Positions 43,876 to 54,704 of a stretch of DNA of 64,000 nt are shown here, piece after piece. The translations under genes were made by a program, and so were the position numbers. Source of the DNA: Eretmocerus hayati (Eukaryota > Arthropoda > Insecta > Hymenoptera > Aphelinidae); NCBI GenBank assembly GCA_029851415.1, contig CM056743.1, forward strand, positions 66,556,186-66,620,185, given 5' to 3'. The notes beneath the pieces were generated by a model. It was given only the letters and a program-made list of their open reading frames with translations, was not told the origin of the DNA and made no database searches. How positions within the stretch are numbered: position 1 is the first letter of the stretch; the number at the start of each line of letters is the position of its first letter.

Positions 43876-43918
43876 ATTCCCCGCCTCTTGAAGAAGATTC
43901 TAGTTCAGTTCTCACAAT

Positions 43919-44913
43919 TTAGTTTGCGTGTCGTTTTGTAATATACCCGTCATTGAATTTTATTTCATACATTACAGGAGATAGTTGCCTTACAATTTTT
44001 GCTTGCGTCTTATTCTCAGAGTGCGTTCTATAATCGTTCACAAAAACAATTTCATTGTCTACAAATTGTATTTGTCTGTTACCCTGCTTGTGTTGTACTT
44101 GATCAAATTGGTGTTTTTCAACATTGCTAATTGAGTTGGGAATCAATAAATCAAATCTTGTGCGTAAATCTCTTTTGAGGAATAGATTTGCTAGTGTTCT
44201 GTTTGTTGTCGAGTGTTCCGTGTTCCTATAATCACTCAAAAATCTATTTATCGGAAATTCTAGTGAATGCCCGTCTTCAATCATTTTGTCTACTTTGTGT
44301 TTGACCGTTTTGACAGAATTTTCTGCTGCGCCATTAGTAGCAGGATGATAAGGTGCTGAAAGTGGATGTTTCATCTTGTATTGCTTCAAATATTTTCCGA
44401 ATTCGTGGCTCGTTAGTTGTGCACCGTTATCGCTCACTATGAGTGAGGGAGACCATAACGCGGAAAAATTTCGTCTAGCTTCCGTATCAGATTGTACGAA
44501 GTTGTGTCTTTTTCCATGTTAATCACTTCTGGCCATTTGGGACGCACGTCCACGATGATCAAAAACATGAAGTTGTGAAATGGACCCATGAAGTCAATGT
44601 GAATACGTGACCAAGGTTGACTAGGCCATTGCCACGGTGTCAGTGGTACTGTTCGTGGTTCTGCTCGTGTTGATAGGCAGATTCTACACGAATTTGCAAT
44701 TCCTTCAGTGTCTTCATCGATATGTGGCCACCAAGAATAATTGCATGCTATTTGCTTCATCTTTACTATGCCAAGATGTGAAGAATGAAGTTCATCGAGT
44801 ATGTTTCTCTGTGAAGTTTCTGGAAATATTATTCTGTAACCCCAAGACAAACATCCTCGTTCAAAGCTTACTTCGTGTCTCCTATGATGAATGTTTTCCT
44901 CTATGTCATTCAA
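43919..44913 (-). pseudogene. Ty3/Gypsy integrase, split by a frameshift
   Basis: Two minus-strand frames meet at 44437. The upstream one (44437-44913) has the HHCC zinc-binding module (HSSHLGI..SCRICLS) and the first catalytic Asp (HIDFMGPF). The downstream one (43919-44437) has the second Asp (SDNGAQLTS) and the Glu (NGAAENSVKT), followed by a C-terminal region. The order Zn-D-D-E is that of a retroviral-type integrase, which inserts the cDNA into host DNA. One frameshift breaks it, so the copy is inactive. The 3' LTR follows directly. Confidence 0.9.
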
Positions 44914-45303
44914 TATTTCTATTTAAGGTCAAGACGTCTGTATGTATGATATGACCTTTCTCAATATCTTGTCTTGTGAAGTTGCTCTTACAACTTTTGG
45001 GAAATCAATAATCGTGCATCAATTTTGTATGAAATTGATGTTTGTGTATTCTGTTTCGAATACCGGCGTTGTGTCTGCGATTGGTAACCTACGAAGCGCG
45101 TCGCAGTTTCCGTTAGCTTTTCATTTTACTACTTCGATGGTATATCTGTAGCCTGATGAAAAATATGCCCAGTACAATAGTCTGCTGTTTAGCATTTTCG
45201 GCATATCTTTATTGCATAAAATATATTCTAAAGCTTCGTTGTGAGTTTTCAGAATGATGTCATCCCCGAAAAGTATCAGTTTGGACGAAGAAAATGCGCC
45301 CAA
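44914..45303 (-). pseudogene. Gypsy RNase H C-terminal remnant
   Basis: Minus-strand frame 45121-45303 contains LKTHNEALEYI and SRLLYWAYFSSGYRYTIE, the familiar end of Gypsy RNase H. Further decayed linker sequence leads to the integrase. Protease, RT and Gag are absent, so the element is 5'-truncated at about 45303. Confidence 0.8.
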
Positions 45304-46265
45304 GTACGTTGGAAGCTGTTGGATTCTGTTGGGACTATGATTTTCCTAAAATAGACTTCAGAGGCCTGAAATGGCCCTCTCATGGGCCCTATGGCCTACA
45401 GGGGGGGGGGGCGAGAAAATCTGGAGAAAATTTCTCCATACCATTGAATCATATTACTAACAGGAAAAAATTTTTGTAGATTTTTCCCAGACCCCCCTGG
45501 TGCCGATTTTGTCGAGCTTGCTCCAAACTGTTGCTCTCATTTCAAATTACGAAGAGTTTCATATATCCAATAGCTAGTCAACTTACATGGTTCCCGTCAT
45601 AAACAGTAGTTCATTCGTATGTACGTCAATTCTCATCAGCACAAGGTAGGCTTTAGTGTAACACCTGGAGTTACACTTCAATTCTTTCGAACCACGAAAT
45701 GATTTTCAAATGACAAAAATTTCCAAATCAAGTGATTAACTAGCTATTAGATATATGATAGTCCCTGTAGTTTGAAATGAATGTAATGCTGCCCTAAATA
45801 TAATCAGAAAGAGCTCTGGTCATACAACCCGAGCAAGGGGCCGGTTATATATCACGTGATACGAATGAGGGGGGAAGGATTCGAGATTTTATCACCTTTC
45901 ATCACGATAGGAGAGGGGAGTTTTCCTCATCTATTACGTGATATGCGATTCTCAGCCTTCCATTCCGAAGACAAACTTGATTGAAAAATTTTTTGAATGA
46001 CCGAATGTGTTGGGCCAAGCATGGATATAATGCCAATACACACCGTGACGCACCGAGGGTATGGCAATCCAAGTATGTGAATGCAGCTCCGATAAATGTG
46101 GCTGTGTTCGTGTTGTTCAGAGCTATTCGACTTGTATAAGAGGTGTCGCGCGAGCTTGAACACGTTCCGCGGGAAGCGCATGTGCTTGCTGAAGACCGTT
46201 CCTAACTTGATTAAAACAAAAAGCGCTTTCTCATCTCATCGATGAGTTGTTTCTTCTAATGCATT
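45304..46265. other. No gene seen
   Basis: Contains a G11 run (near 45403-45414), a short palindrome GTGTAACACCTGGAGTTACAC near 45657, and CACGTGATAC/ATTACGTGATATG repeats near 45855 and 45935. Confidence 0.5.
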
Positions 46266-46450
46266 TTCAACGTCTTTGCGAGATTATTCTGCGACACTTA
46301 CGGTTCAAGGTCGGTTCCGAACATTCGAAAAGCACTTATGTGAAAATTCACATCGGTGCCGACCGAGATTCGAACCCCAATCTTCTGCGTTGAATGCAAG
46401 GACCTTATTCACGAGGCTGTGGTGGCTCCTCTCTCATCAATGTGAAATTC
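46266..46450 (-). mobile_element. Second tRNA-derived SINE family
   Basis: On the minus strand the B-box GGGTTCGAATCTC (complement at 46367-46379) and an A-box-like CAGCCTCGTGAATAAGG about 45 bases upstream mark a tRNA-like head at roughly 46356-46429. A short body follows with a TGTGAAAATTCACA palindrome. Different family from the array at 1-3 kb. Confidence 0.65.
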
Positions 46451-46799
46451 TGTCAGTCCCGGAGCGCTCAGTGATGAGATAATGGATCGTCCATGGATCA
46501 CGTAGACCGATTCTGATTATTTTCGACCCCTCCCCTCCGCCCCGTAGCCAATCGTAGCTCTTCACCTTCGCCCTATTACGGGCAGGATTCGTCTCGTCAC
46601 ACTATGCCTGTGGGGACTCAACACTGCCGGATAATCCGCTTCACTCGAATTCATGAGCTATCGAGATGGAACAAATCGGACTTTCATCATAATTGTCTAA
46701 GCTAGAAGATGTGACTACCTGTTTTTTACTCAAATGCGAAGAGGTGGAGGGGGAAGAGTTGCATGCAGAAGAAACAATGAATACGGATTATACCGAGAG

Positions 46800-48860
46800 A
46801 TGAATTTGGGGTGTCCGAGGCATAAGTCCTACTGCCACCTGGAAAACACTTGACATACATTCACTACGCGCAAACCTGGAGTTTCAGCCCAACCCCGGGT
46901 CTGGGAACAAGTGCTGGGATATCTGAGGCTAAATTTTGGTCATGATCGAAGGCCAAACTATAGCAATTTCACCAAAATCACGGTTTCGAGGTAGTTTGCG
47001 GTTCTACTGCCATGTTGAGAATACTTGTGATGTATTACGTTCTTGACCAACAAGATTTGAAGCTCAATCCGACGTGTAGGAATTGGTGCTGACAGCTTTG
47101 AGATCTACTCTTAGCTCGAACTGTCCCTTGAGCAATGCCAACATCGATATGTGACGGTTTCTAGGTAGGATTTTGATATGCTGTCAAGTCGGAAACAGTT
47201 CGGTCATATCCTGGAATTGGTAAGCAGAACTCCGAGCCATACCCTGATGCAAGGAATTGGTGCCAGAGAATTCTAGATCCATTTTATGCGAGAATTGACA
47301 TGGGTTCGGTGAGGATCCGATTGAGAATGCCTGATTCTAGATAAGAATCCGATATGCTGCCAACTTGCAAATCATTCCATGACATTCTGAGATGAGTGAG
47401 CTACATCTTAACCTGAAACTCGATCCTGAGGATCGGCGCCAAGAAGCCTAGGATTCATCTTGAGCAAAAATTAACACGAGTTCAGTCGAAATATGATTGG
47501 GAATGTTCATTTCTAGATGGAAATTCGATATGCTGCCAACTTGGAAACTATTCCATGACATTCTGGGATGAATGAGCAATATTTCAAGCTAATTCTCAAT
47601 CCTGGATATCGGTGCCAGGGAATCGCGCATGCATTCCATGCAAAATTTGAGAGGAGTTCGATTCAAATATGATCGAAATCATGAATCCTGAATGAGATTA
47701 CGATATGCTGCCAACTTGGAAACTACTTCATAACTTCTGTGATGGGTGAAATACATTTTGAACTGGATCTTGATTCCGGAATCTGGTGCCAAGGAATTTA
47801 AGACGCGATTCATGCAAACTTTGACACGACTTCGATCCAAATGAGATTGAAAATGGTGGATTCTAGATGAGATTTCGATATGCTGCCAACTTAGGAACTA
47901 TCACGAATTCTGGTGCCAAGAATTTAAAGACCTTATTCATGCGAAATTCTACACGATTTCGATCCAAATATGATCGGAAATGGTGGATTTTCGATGAGAT
48001 TTCAATATGCTGCGTACTCGGAAACTATTTCATAACATTCTGTGATTAGTGAGCTACATTTTGAACTGGATCTCGATTCCGGAATCCGGTGCTGAAGAAT
48101 CTCGAATGTATATTATGCGAAAATTGAGATGAGCTCAGTTCAAATTCAATTGAAGATACTCCATCCTACATAAGAATTCGATAGGCTGCCAACTTGTAAA
48201 GTATTCTATGACATTCTTGGATGAGTCAGCTACATTTTGAACTGGATCTCGATGGAGAAATCTCACATGTATATTATGCGAAAATTGAGATGAGCTCAGT
48301 TTGAATTCGATTGGAGATACTCGATTCTACATAAAAATTCGATATGCTGCCAACTCGTAAACTATTCAATGACATTCTGGGATGAGTGAGCTACATTCCG
48401 ATATGGATCTCAATTCCGGATTCTGGTGAGAAGAAATATGAGACGCGATTCATGCAAGATTTCACACGATTACAGTCCGAATACGATTAAAAATGGTGGA
48501 TTGTAGATTAGATTCCAATATGCTGCCACTTGGAAACTGCTCCATAACATTCTGTGATGAGTGAGGTACATTTTGGATTGGATCTCGATTCCGAAATCTT
48601 GTGCCAAGAAATTTAAGACGCGATTCATGCGAAATTTGACACAATGTCGATCCAAATATGATTGAGAATGGTGGATTCTAGAAAAGATTTCAATATGCTG
48701 CGAACTTGGAAACTATTTCATAAAATTCTGTGATTAGTGAGCTATACTTCGAGCTGAATCCTGATTCTGAAAATCGGTGCAAAGAAATCTAAGATGATTC
48801 CCATGCGGAATACGACACGAGTACAGTCCGAATATGATTGAAAATGGCATACTAATAAAA
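46800..48860. repeat. Satellite array, 175-176-bp period, about 11-12 diverged copies
   Basis: The anchor GATATGCTGCCAACTTGGAA recurs at 47175, 47351, 47527, 47702, 47877, 48004, 48180, 48341, 48517 and 48692. Most spacings are 175 or 176, with shorter gaps of 127 and 161 where copies lost sequence. Earlier copies (46830, 47000) are more diverged. The period is close to one nucleosome. No coding. Confidence 0.92.
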
Positions 48861-49726
48861 TAGAATATACAATCAGATACCAATTTATGTATTTATTTCA
48901 TGTTCCTGTTATTACCTAGTGCCAGATGTCTAGATTTGGCAACCTGATTACCTGATGAGATGTCCAGCCTCCTGCTTTTGCATCCAATAGTAGTTCAAGT
49001 TTCATCGATGGATCAATAACATCATATTTTAGTATGGTTTGATCATCAACTTACCGGTAAGGTCTTTTAGTATATTCTATCTTGAACTTGAAAATCTATT
49101 AGCTCAAACAGATCTCACTCATTTTCTTTCAGGTGAAGAAAATGGAAAAATATAGCAAATCTAAATCTGAAACTGAATTTCAAACTATAATATAAATTAC
49201 TATCAACTGAAGTCGGGATAAAAAACCAAATTTAAAATTGCCCTAAAGCTGTGCGCTGCAATAAATGGCTTTGCATTGGCTTTGATATTCATCCAACGAT
49301 GTTTCTTGATATTCGCCGTATTAAATTATAATCAAAATATGGCCGTATTTTTGGTCTATCTCCTCTTCCGAAAACGGGTATTTACTAAGGCTATCACTCG
49401 CTGTCTGTCAAACATACACTGGATAGTAGCTGCACGTAGAGTCTGGACATTAAATCAGTACATAATTTCATCACTAATTTCCCGCAAAGGGTGCTTGTTA
49501 TGTGTCACTTATAAACCATGGACGACGAATACACCACACTGATATCACTTGTATAGCAAAGCCTCGAACTGCTCCGGTCCAGCTCCTCACGCGTGGCATA
49601 GCGACTCCATCCCCACATCACTAGAATCGGCACATTCTCTTCACCTCGCGAACAGCAACCCCTCGATGATTCACGATCAACGCCAACTGATAAACTCGCG
49701 AGTCGCGGTTTGTATTCACATCAACC
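48861..49726. other. No gene recognised
   Basis: AT-rich to about 49540, then more balanced composition. Could be the 5' flank of the candidate exon that follows. Confidence 0.4.
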
Positions 49727-49773
49727 ATGTCGATGGTGCAAGCTGACGACGAAGACTGGCCGCCATTATACGA
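49727..49773 (+). CDS. Candidate short first exon (speculative)
   Basis: An ATG at 49727 opens a 16-codon reading, MSMVQADDEDWPPLYE, ending at a good donor GAG|GTTAGT (GT at 49774-49775). An acidic, Trp/Pro-containing N-terminus followed by a donor looks like a conserved gene start, but no second exon was found and the length is too small for confidence. A chance match is quite possible. Confidence 0.25.
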
Positions 49774-51620
49774 GGTTAGTCACAGCAAACATCGAGTCTA
49801 AAAATTCACGCCAAATTTTGCCCAAAATATGACCTTACCGAAATGGCTAGGTAATGGACTTCTTTTCTGCGCTTGAACGGTTTGACTCTGATCGATAGGT
49901 GGCGCCGTGACAGGATTTGCTTACCCACTCTAGTTTTAGCAACCTTGAGCTTAGACCACAAGCCCCGACTTCTCCTCCGCGTGCAGCTCCTCATGGGGAA
50001 CTCGACACATCTTTTGCCAGTGATAATGATGGTAAAAACCTGATCATCCCAATACTTTTTTTCGAGCGCATAAGCTCTATTACATGATCTATTAAGGGAG
50101 TTGTCCTGTAACTACGTGAGTCAAAGGCTACCTAACCTCACTTTTTCGGTAACATCGATTTTAATAAAAACATAATTTGGGCAAATCAGCGTGTTCTGCA
50201 CAGCAAAAAGCGAGCGAAAATGGGCTACGATACTTCTATAACCAAAACCCGTTAGAACCAGGCGATGATTTTCGTATAAACAGAGTTTCCGTGGAAGCCG
50301 TTTCGCGATCTCAATCTCCCGATAGCTGTCACGGAAAAACTAAACGATCAATCTTGAGCGGACTTGGAGAGAATGTTTGTCTTAGTATCACCTTCTTCCT
50401 CCTGCGATTTCATCATTTCCTATTGTCGGGATCAACTGTGAGACTCAAAAGAGTACCGTATACATGCCATCTCCCATAAACGCAATGTTAAATGTGACCA
50501 AAACAACCGGGTTCTGATGGCTAGGGCTCTGACACGAAACGGTCGATTGGCTTGAAATTTTGCACAGATACTCATCGATACCTGAACTAAATCCTGACCT
50601 AGTTACGAAGCATTCTGTTGTTAATCAGTTTTACAGGACAACTACCTCAATATCGAGAGTAATATATCTGAATAACCTTCTACTAGTCGCTGTTCATTGA
50701 ATTACTCAAAATTATGCCATTATCTGGCCCATAATAGTCCTAAATTTCGTCTAGATAAATTTGAGCCACGGAACTTTGTTCCCCGCTTGGTTAAAGAATA
50801 TGGCCAAATATTAGATGAAAAATGTCCAAATAGACGCACTCTATGAATGGGCGATTTATGGCGGGAATACCGTTTCATCCTCGGGTAAAATATGGACGAA
50901 TTCTTTGGCCATTTTTTGGCTATAGAAAAATCCATATGGCCAATTTGTAGCCATTAATGGAAGTGGATTTCTACCAGGGTGGTTTGCTTTCAAAATTCAG
51001 AGAATTTCATTTCCTTCAACATGGTATCATAAGAAACAATCCAAGTATCATAACAACTCCCCTAGATGGAAAATGATGGAAAAAAAACAGAATCTTTCAC
51101 TATTTTGTTGTTGTGATTTTTTCCACACCCCGGGGGTTGTTCCATTTTATGGATGGATGTTCACTAGGGTATCCCGCATCGAAAAAAAATCAGAACCGTC
51201 CTTCAGCATCCATGCACAGTTCGAAGTCTAGAATTACTGGCCTAATGCACAACTCTATCGAAGTAACCCGAATCCCTGAAATTTTCACTGATCGGCTCTC
51301 CCTGAGATCCAGAGCCTGATGGTGATCAACATGTCCTACAGTCACAGGTATTTTCATCTCCCCAGAGCAATTCTCATTTTGAGACTCCATGTTCGTTCCT
51401 TTCGAGATCGGCCTCATGACTGACAGAAAGTTTTTTTTGACAATGTGTTCTGATGTGCATTGGGAGATTCCATCAAGATTCCGGGAGTAACTTCCAGTCT
51501 CATAAGGAGGTGTTTCAGCTTTACCGTGTACACAATGATAATATTGATTATCTCGGTGAGGTAAATCGTTGCTTCTGCTCTTCAACACTCAAATATATTG
51601 TGAGATCTTGTTCGACCTAC
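49774..51620. other. No further exon found
   Basis: Several minus frames (up to 132 codons at 51190-51588) follow the Nup96 exons but show no Nup96 similarity, so they are read as intron or 3' sequence. The next Nup96 exon must lie further left or be missing. Confidence 0.4.
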
Positions 51621-51932
51621 CTCTTGAGAGAGTAGGATTTGAATGCCTTCGCTCGATTGATCCATTCAGATGGGATTTTGAGGTGTTCTCTGAGGAAATC
51701 CTCTCGCTTCCGATCACATACTGAATTGTCTAGTTGCACGTGACGAATCAGAAGGTCCATTATTGCCCTTTTCCTTTCGTGAGAGTCTTTCAGATGGAGT
51801 AGGATGAAAATCGCCCAATGCCACAGACCGTGCGTCTCCAATTGATTCGAGAAATGAGTATTCATGAGTGACACGGTGTGATCAGGAAAGTTATTGTATC
51901 CCAAATCGGTGAAAGCCTGTTGCAAAAGCCAT
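51621..51932 (-). CDS. Nup98-96: Nup96 (Nup98-96) exon C
   Basis: Acceptor TTATTGCAG|ATGGC at 51933-51934 and donor AAGAG|GTAGGT at 51620-51619. The exon enters with one base finishing a Gly codon, reads WLLQQAFTDLGY and goes on to QLETHGLWHWAIFILLHL, LLIRHVQL, and FLREHLKIPSEWINRAKAF. These blocks are the signature of the Nup96 alpha-helical domain, part of the Nup107-160 Y-complex scaffold of the nuclear pore. Phase matches exon B. Frame fully open. In the family about 100-200 more C-terminal residues follow, and these were not found. Confidence 0.88.
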
Positions 51933-52007
51933 CTGCAATAATCGATAGGGAGTCATTGGCTATTTGAGAAGATTTCTTAGATTAGTATCTAATGAACAGA
52001 GGTGTAC

Positions 52008-52274
52008 CCAAGTCCATAGTCGAAACAGTTACGGGTGTGAGTCTGCGGATTAAGTGCTACCTCAAGACGATAGTTGCCTGCGCAGAAGAGCTTCAATATG
52101 TGATAACGCAGATCATATGTCATTTCGATCCCAAGCAATGAACTATGGTATCTCCTCATCTTCATATATTTAGGTCGCGGTTGTATACTATGGAATCTTT
52201 CAGATAGCGTGAGGAAAGAAGTTTCGTATGAAGCGATCGCATCCGCTATTGACGCTGTTGGAGGAGTCAGATAC
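52008..52274 (-). CDS. Nup98-96: Nup96 (Nup98-96) exon B
   Basis: Acceptor TTTTTTCAG|GTATC and donor CTTGG|GTACAC. The exon starts with the last base of a Trp codon (completing VW from exon A) and reads YLTPPTASIADAIASYE, later YDLRYHILKLF, ending NCFDYGLG. PPTASI..DA..YE, the H..LKL block and the DY.L ending are characteristic of Nup96. Introns on both sides are short (183 and 75 bp) and in the same phase. Confidence 0.88.
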
Positions 52275-52457
52275 CTGAAAAAAGTACACCGATGAATCTG
52301 GTTGAATGTATAGAGCAGATCTTCGTAGGATGAACAAAGGCTCCATAAGAGCTCATCGAGGATCAAAATAGGGAATCTCAAGGGTTCCATCATCACGCTC
52401 TCCATTATCATAGAATATTCAGATAATCTCAGAACAATTCTGCAAAGGATGGATTAC

Positions 52458-52734
52458 CATACGTGCAAGGCCAGGACTTGTTCCCAATCCAAACCTGCAA
52501 ATACACTGGTTTCGAATACATTCTCTGATATAGAAGATATTCCGGCAATCAATAGGAATATTTTGAGACGATGCGATGAAAACAGATCATCCATGTCAGC
52601 GTTGTGCCACAAATGGAGCTGCTGCTTCGTCAATTCTCTCATGGACTGGGCTCCACCTATCTGAGATACGAGCAGAGCCAGATTATAGTCGCCAGCTTCT
52701 GATGCGAGTTCACAAACTTCATCCAATTTCTTGG
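52458..52734 (-). CDS. Nup98-96: Nup96 (Nup98-96) exon A
   Basis: Acceptor TTGTTGCAG|CC at 52735-52736 and donor GTATG|GTAATC. It reads KKLDEVCELASEAGDYNLA, LLVSQIGGAQSMRELTKQQL, HRLKIFLLIAGISS and ends FAGLDWEQVLALHVW. The ELA..GD..LALL.SQ..G and GLDW...LALH patterns are diagnostic of the Nup96 helical domain. An upstream exon ending in phase 1 is required but could not be identified in 52737-53460. With exons B and C this is one gene model of about 285 residues, partial at both ends. Confidence 0.9.
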
Positions 52735-52744
52735 CTGCAACAAG

Positions 52745-52797
52745 ATATATATATATATATGAATAAATAAATAAATGAATAAATAAATAAATATCGT
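52745..52797. repeat. (TA)n/(AAAT)n microsatellite next to a splice acceptor
   Basis: ATATATAT then AATAAATAAATG repeats; on the minus strand a TTTA/T-rich tract ending 9 bp before the exon A acceptor. It serves as the pyrimidine-like tract only in part. Confidence 0.85.
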
Positions 52798-53690
52798 GGA
52801 TCATTCCCCCTCATACGAGGAACACTCCAGAGGATTCGTGGAAAATGCAGCAATGAGCTCCGAAATTGCAAGGAGTCTCCCAAAAGACGCTTTCTGAGGG
52901 AGTGAGTGACAATGTTCTCGATAACAGCCTGATTTTGGACTCGAATGGCAAGTGGTACTTTCATTCCAGGATGATCGATGATTCTTTGGATGAATATTCG
53001 GATGAACATATGAATACACGTAATGAATACGTAAAAATTGGCGTCCTCTCCGAATTCCATACTATGATTCGGTGAAGAAGGGTTCCAACAAGGAATAGCA
53101 TGATTACTCCCTCATAGATCTTCGGAATATTCACAGACAAAAGTCCGATGGACTTCTTCATACAGTATGCCATTCTTGAGTCATCAGCCGAAATAGTTGA
53201 GAAATTGTAAGATGGTCGTGATTCCTCCAATTTATCTCGAAACAGACGCGGTCCCCGGAGAAATTGACCAAAATATATGATTCTGATATAAGCAACCAGA
53301 TGGCGGAAAATAGCATAATGATGGCCAATGCATATTCAGGGCAATTAACCCTTAGGTTGCCAGCCTGGCTCAGATATGAGCAACCCGTAACCTTGCATAA
53401 TCCTCGTGACATGTCGGGAGTTTCTATGATAAGAATTGCTTCTCTGAGAATCATTATGATTAAGCCACGAGCAAAATCCTGTGCATCCGGATTCCCCCGT
53501 GCAGGGCTGCCAACCTAAAGTTGCGTTCCGAAATTAGTGCTGCCAACTTGACGCGCGTATAGAGACATATGTCTGCCCATGTTTATGTGTTAATGGAGTT
53601 GACCATTCTGATTCCTGTACGCGACTTTATATATCTTATCCGTGACTTGATTATTATATATGTATATTGTAGTATAGAAGTGTGTGTATC
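52798..53690. other. Intron or unrecognised upstream part of the Nup96 gene
   Basis: Minus frames here (up to 113 codons) show no Nup96 similarity I can defend. A donor-like CCTC|GTATGAG occurs at about 52814-52820 in the phase exon A would need. A short inverted pair, CCTTAGGTTGCCAGCCTGG near 53350 and GGCTGCCAACCTAAAG near 53506, brackets 53348-53521. Confidence 0.4.
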
Positions 53691-53699
53691 CTCTCAATG

Positions 53700-53790
53700 A
53701 GGCAGCCCACCTGCTCGCTCCGCTCGCCAACCCCCACCCGGATCAGAGGGACTTATACTCCCCCTCCCATCATAAAATTCACTATCACAT
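53700..53790. repeat. Short dispersed repeat, copy 1
   Basis: CTGCTCGCTCCGCTCGCCAACCCC..GACTTATACTCCCCCTCCC matches 63578-63645 in the same orientation. The minus 121-codon frame over this site is therefore suspect. Confidence 0.65.
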
Positions 53791-54139
53791 TGAATACACA
53801 TTTTTGAGGCCTGTGCTTGGCCACTTGGTGGAGCATCAGGCTCCATGACTTGGTCCACGGTCTTGAACGGGATCTTCTTATAGTTGACTGGACCGGGCCT
53901 TGTGAGCACACGACTTGACAACCATGCGTCGAATCTATGACCATCGTCGTGAGAAATATTATGATGATGCATCGTGGAAATTAATGAATGTATCCTGCCA
54001 ATCAAGAATCCGGGATTCATATACTCAAGAGCCAATCGTGGACACAGCAATTTGTACATGTATTTTCAAACGATGTTAGAAGGGATTTTGGTGGGTCGAT
54101 GGTCTAAGGGAAATACTCTATTTTTTGGCCCACTTATAT

Positions 54140-54237
54140 CGTATTATCCGAATATAAGCCGCACTTTTCTCATCTATTGCAGGATTCAGAGAATCGAAGT
54201 GAGGATTATACGCGAGTGCGGCTTATACTCGGGGCCG
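54140..54237. repeat. Hairpin MITE-like sequence (GAATATAAGCCGCAC)
   Basis: CCGAATATAAGCCGCACTTT and the inverted GAGTGCGGCTTATACTCGG enclose ~50 bp. A related sequence with the same GCCGCAC/TATAAGCC motif is at 62050-62152. Confidence 0.65.
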
Positions 54238-54704
54238 CTGACCATTCGTAATTAACGTGAACGCCAAAATGCATCAAACTATTTGAGCACCTATAGCAAG
54301 AATATTGTGCACTGGTTTTTTTAATTCTGTTTAAAATTCAGTCGACTCTATATGAGGGAATCACAGGAACTTTTGGCTTTTGGCCTCAAAAAGTGAAAAT
54401 GCTGAGAAACGCTGGGCACATGTCTAAACATTTTTAGATAACTTCTTTGATGTCTCCGAAAACATAATCTCCCATGTAGATCATCTGAGAAAAATCGCTA
54501 AACGACTTACGGAACAAAGTCCTGCGCCACATTTTGGGGATTTTTTCAAAATTCGGTCCGAAATTTGCATTGATTGGGTGAGGGTCGGTCGTTGACCGGC
54601 CGGAGATGTCTTGGATGTCTTATAGGATTCTCGAATGAATGTTGAAGATTCTCAACCTTTAGAGTTCATGGTTAGGATCACCCAATGGTAATGATAAAGG
54701 CCTT

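Noticed and set aside
46800..48860. CRISPR-like array
   Set aside because: Period of 175 bp, diverged throughout with no short conserved repeat alternating with unique spacers, and clearly eukaryotic context.
51190..51588. 132-codon minus frame as the next Nup96 exon
   Set aside because: Lies in the right place but has no similarity to the Nup96 C-terminus and no acceptor in the needed phase that improves it.
53694..54059. 121-codon minus frame as an upstream Nup96 exon
   Set aside because: Part of it covers a short dispersed repeat also found at 63.6 kb, and no Nup96 signature is present.
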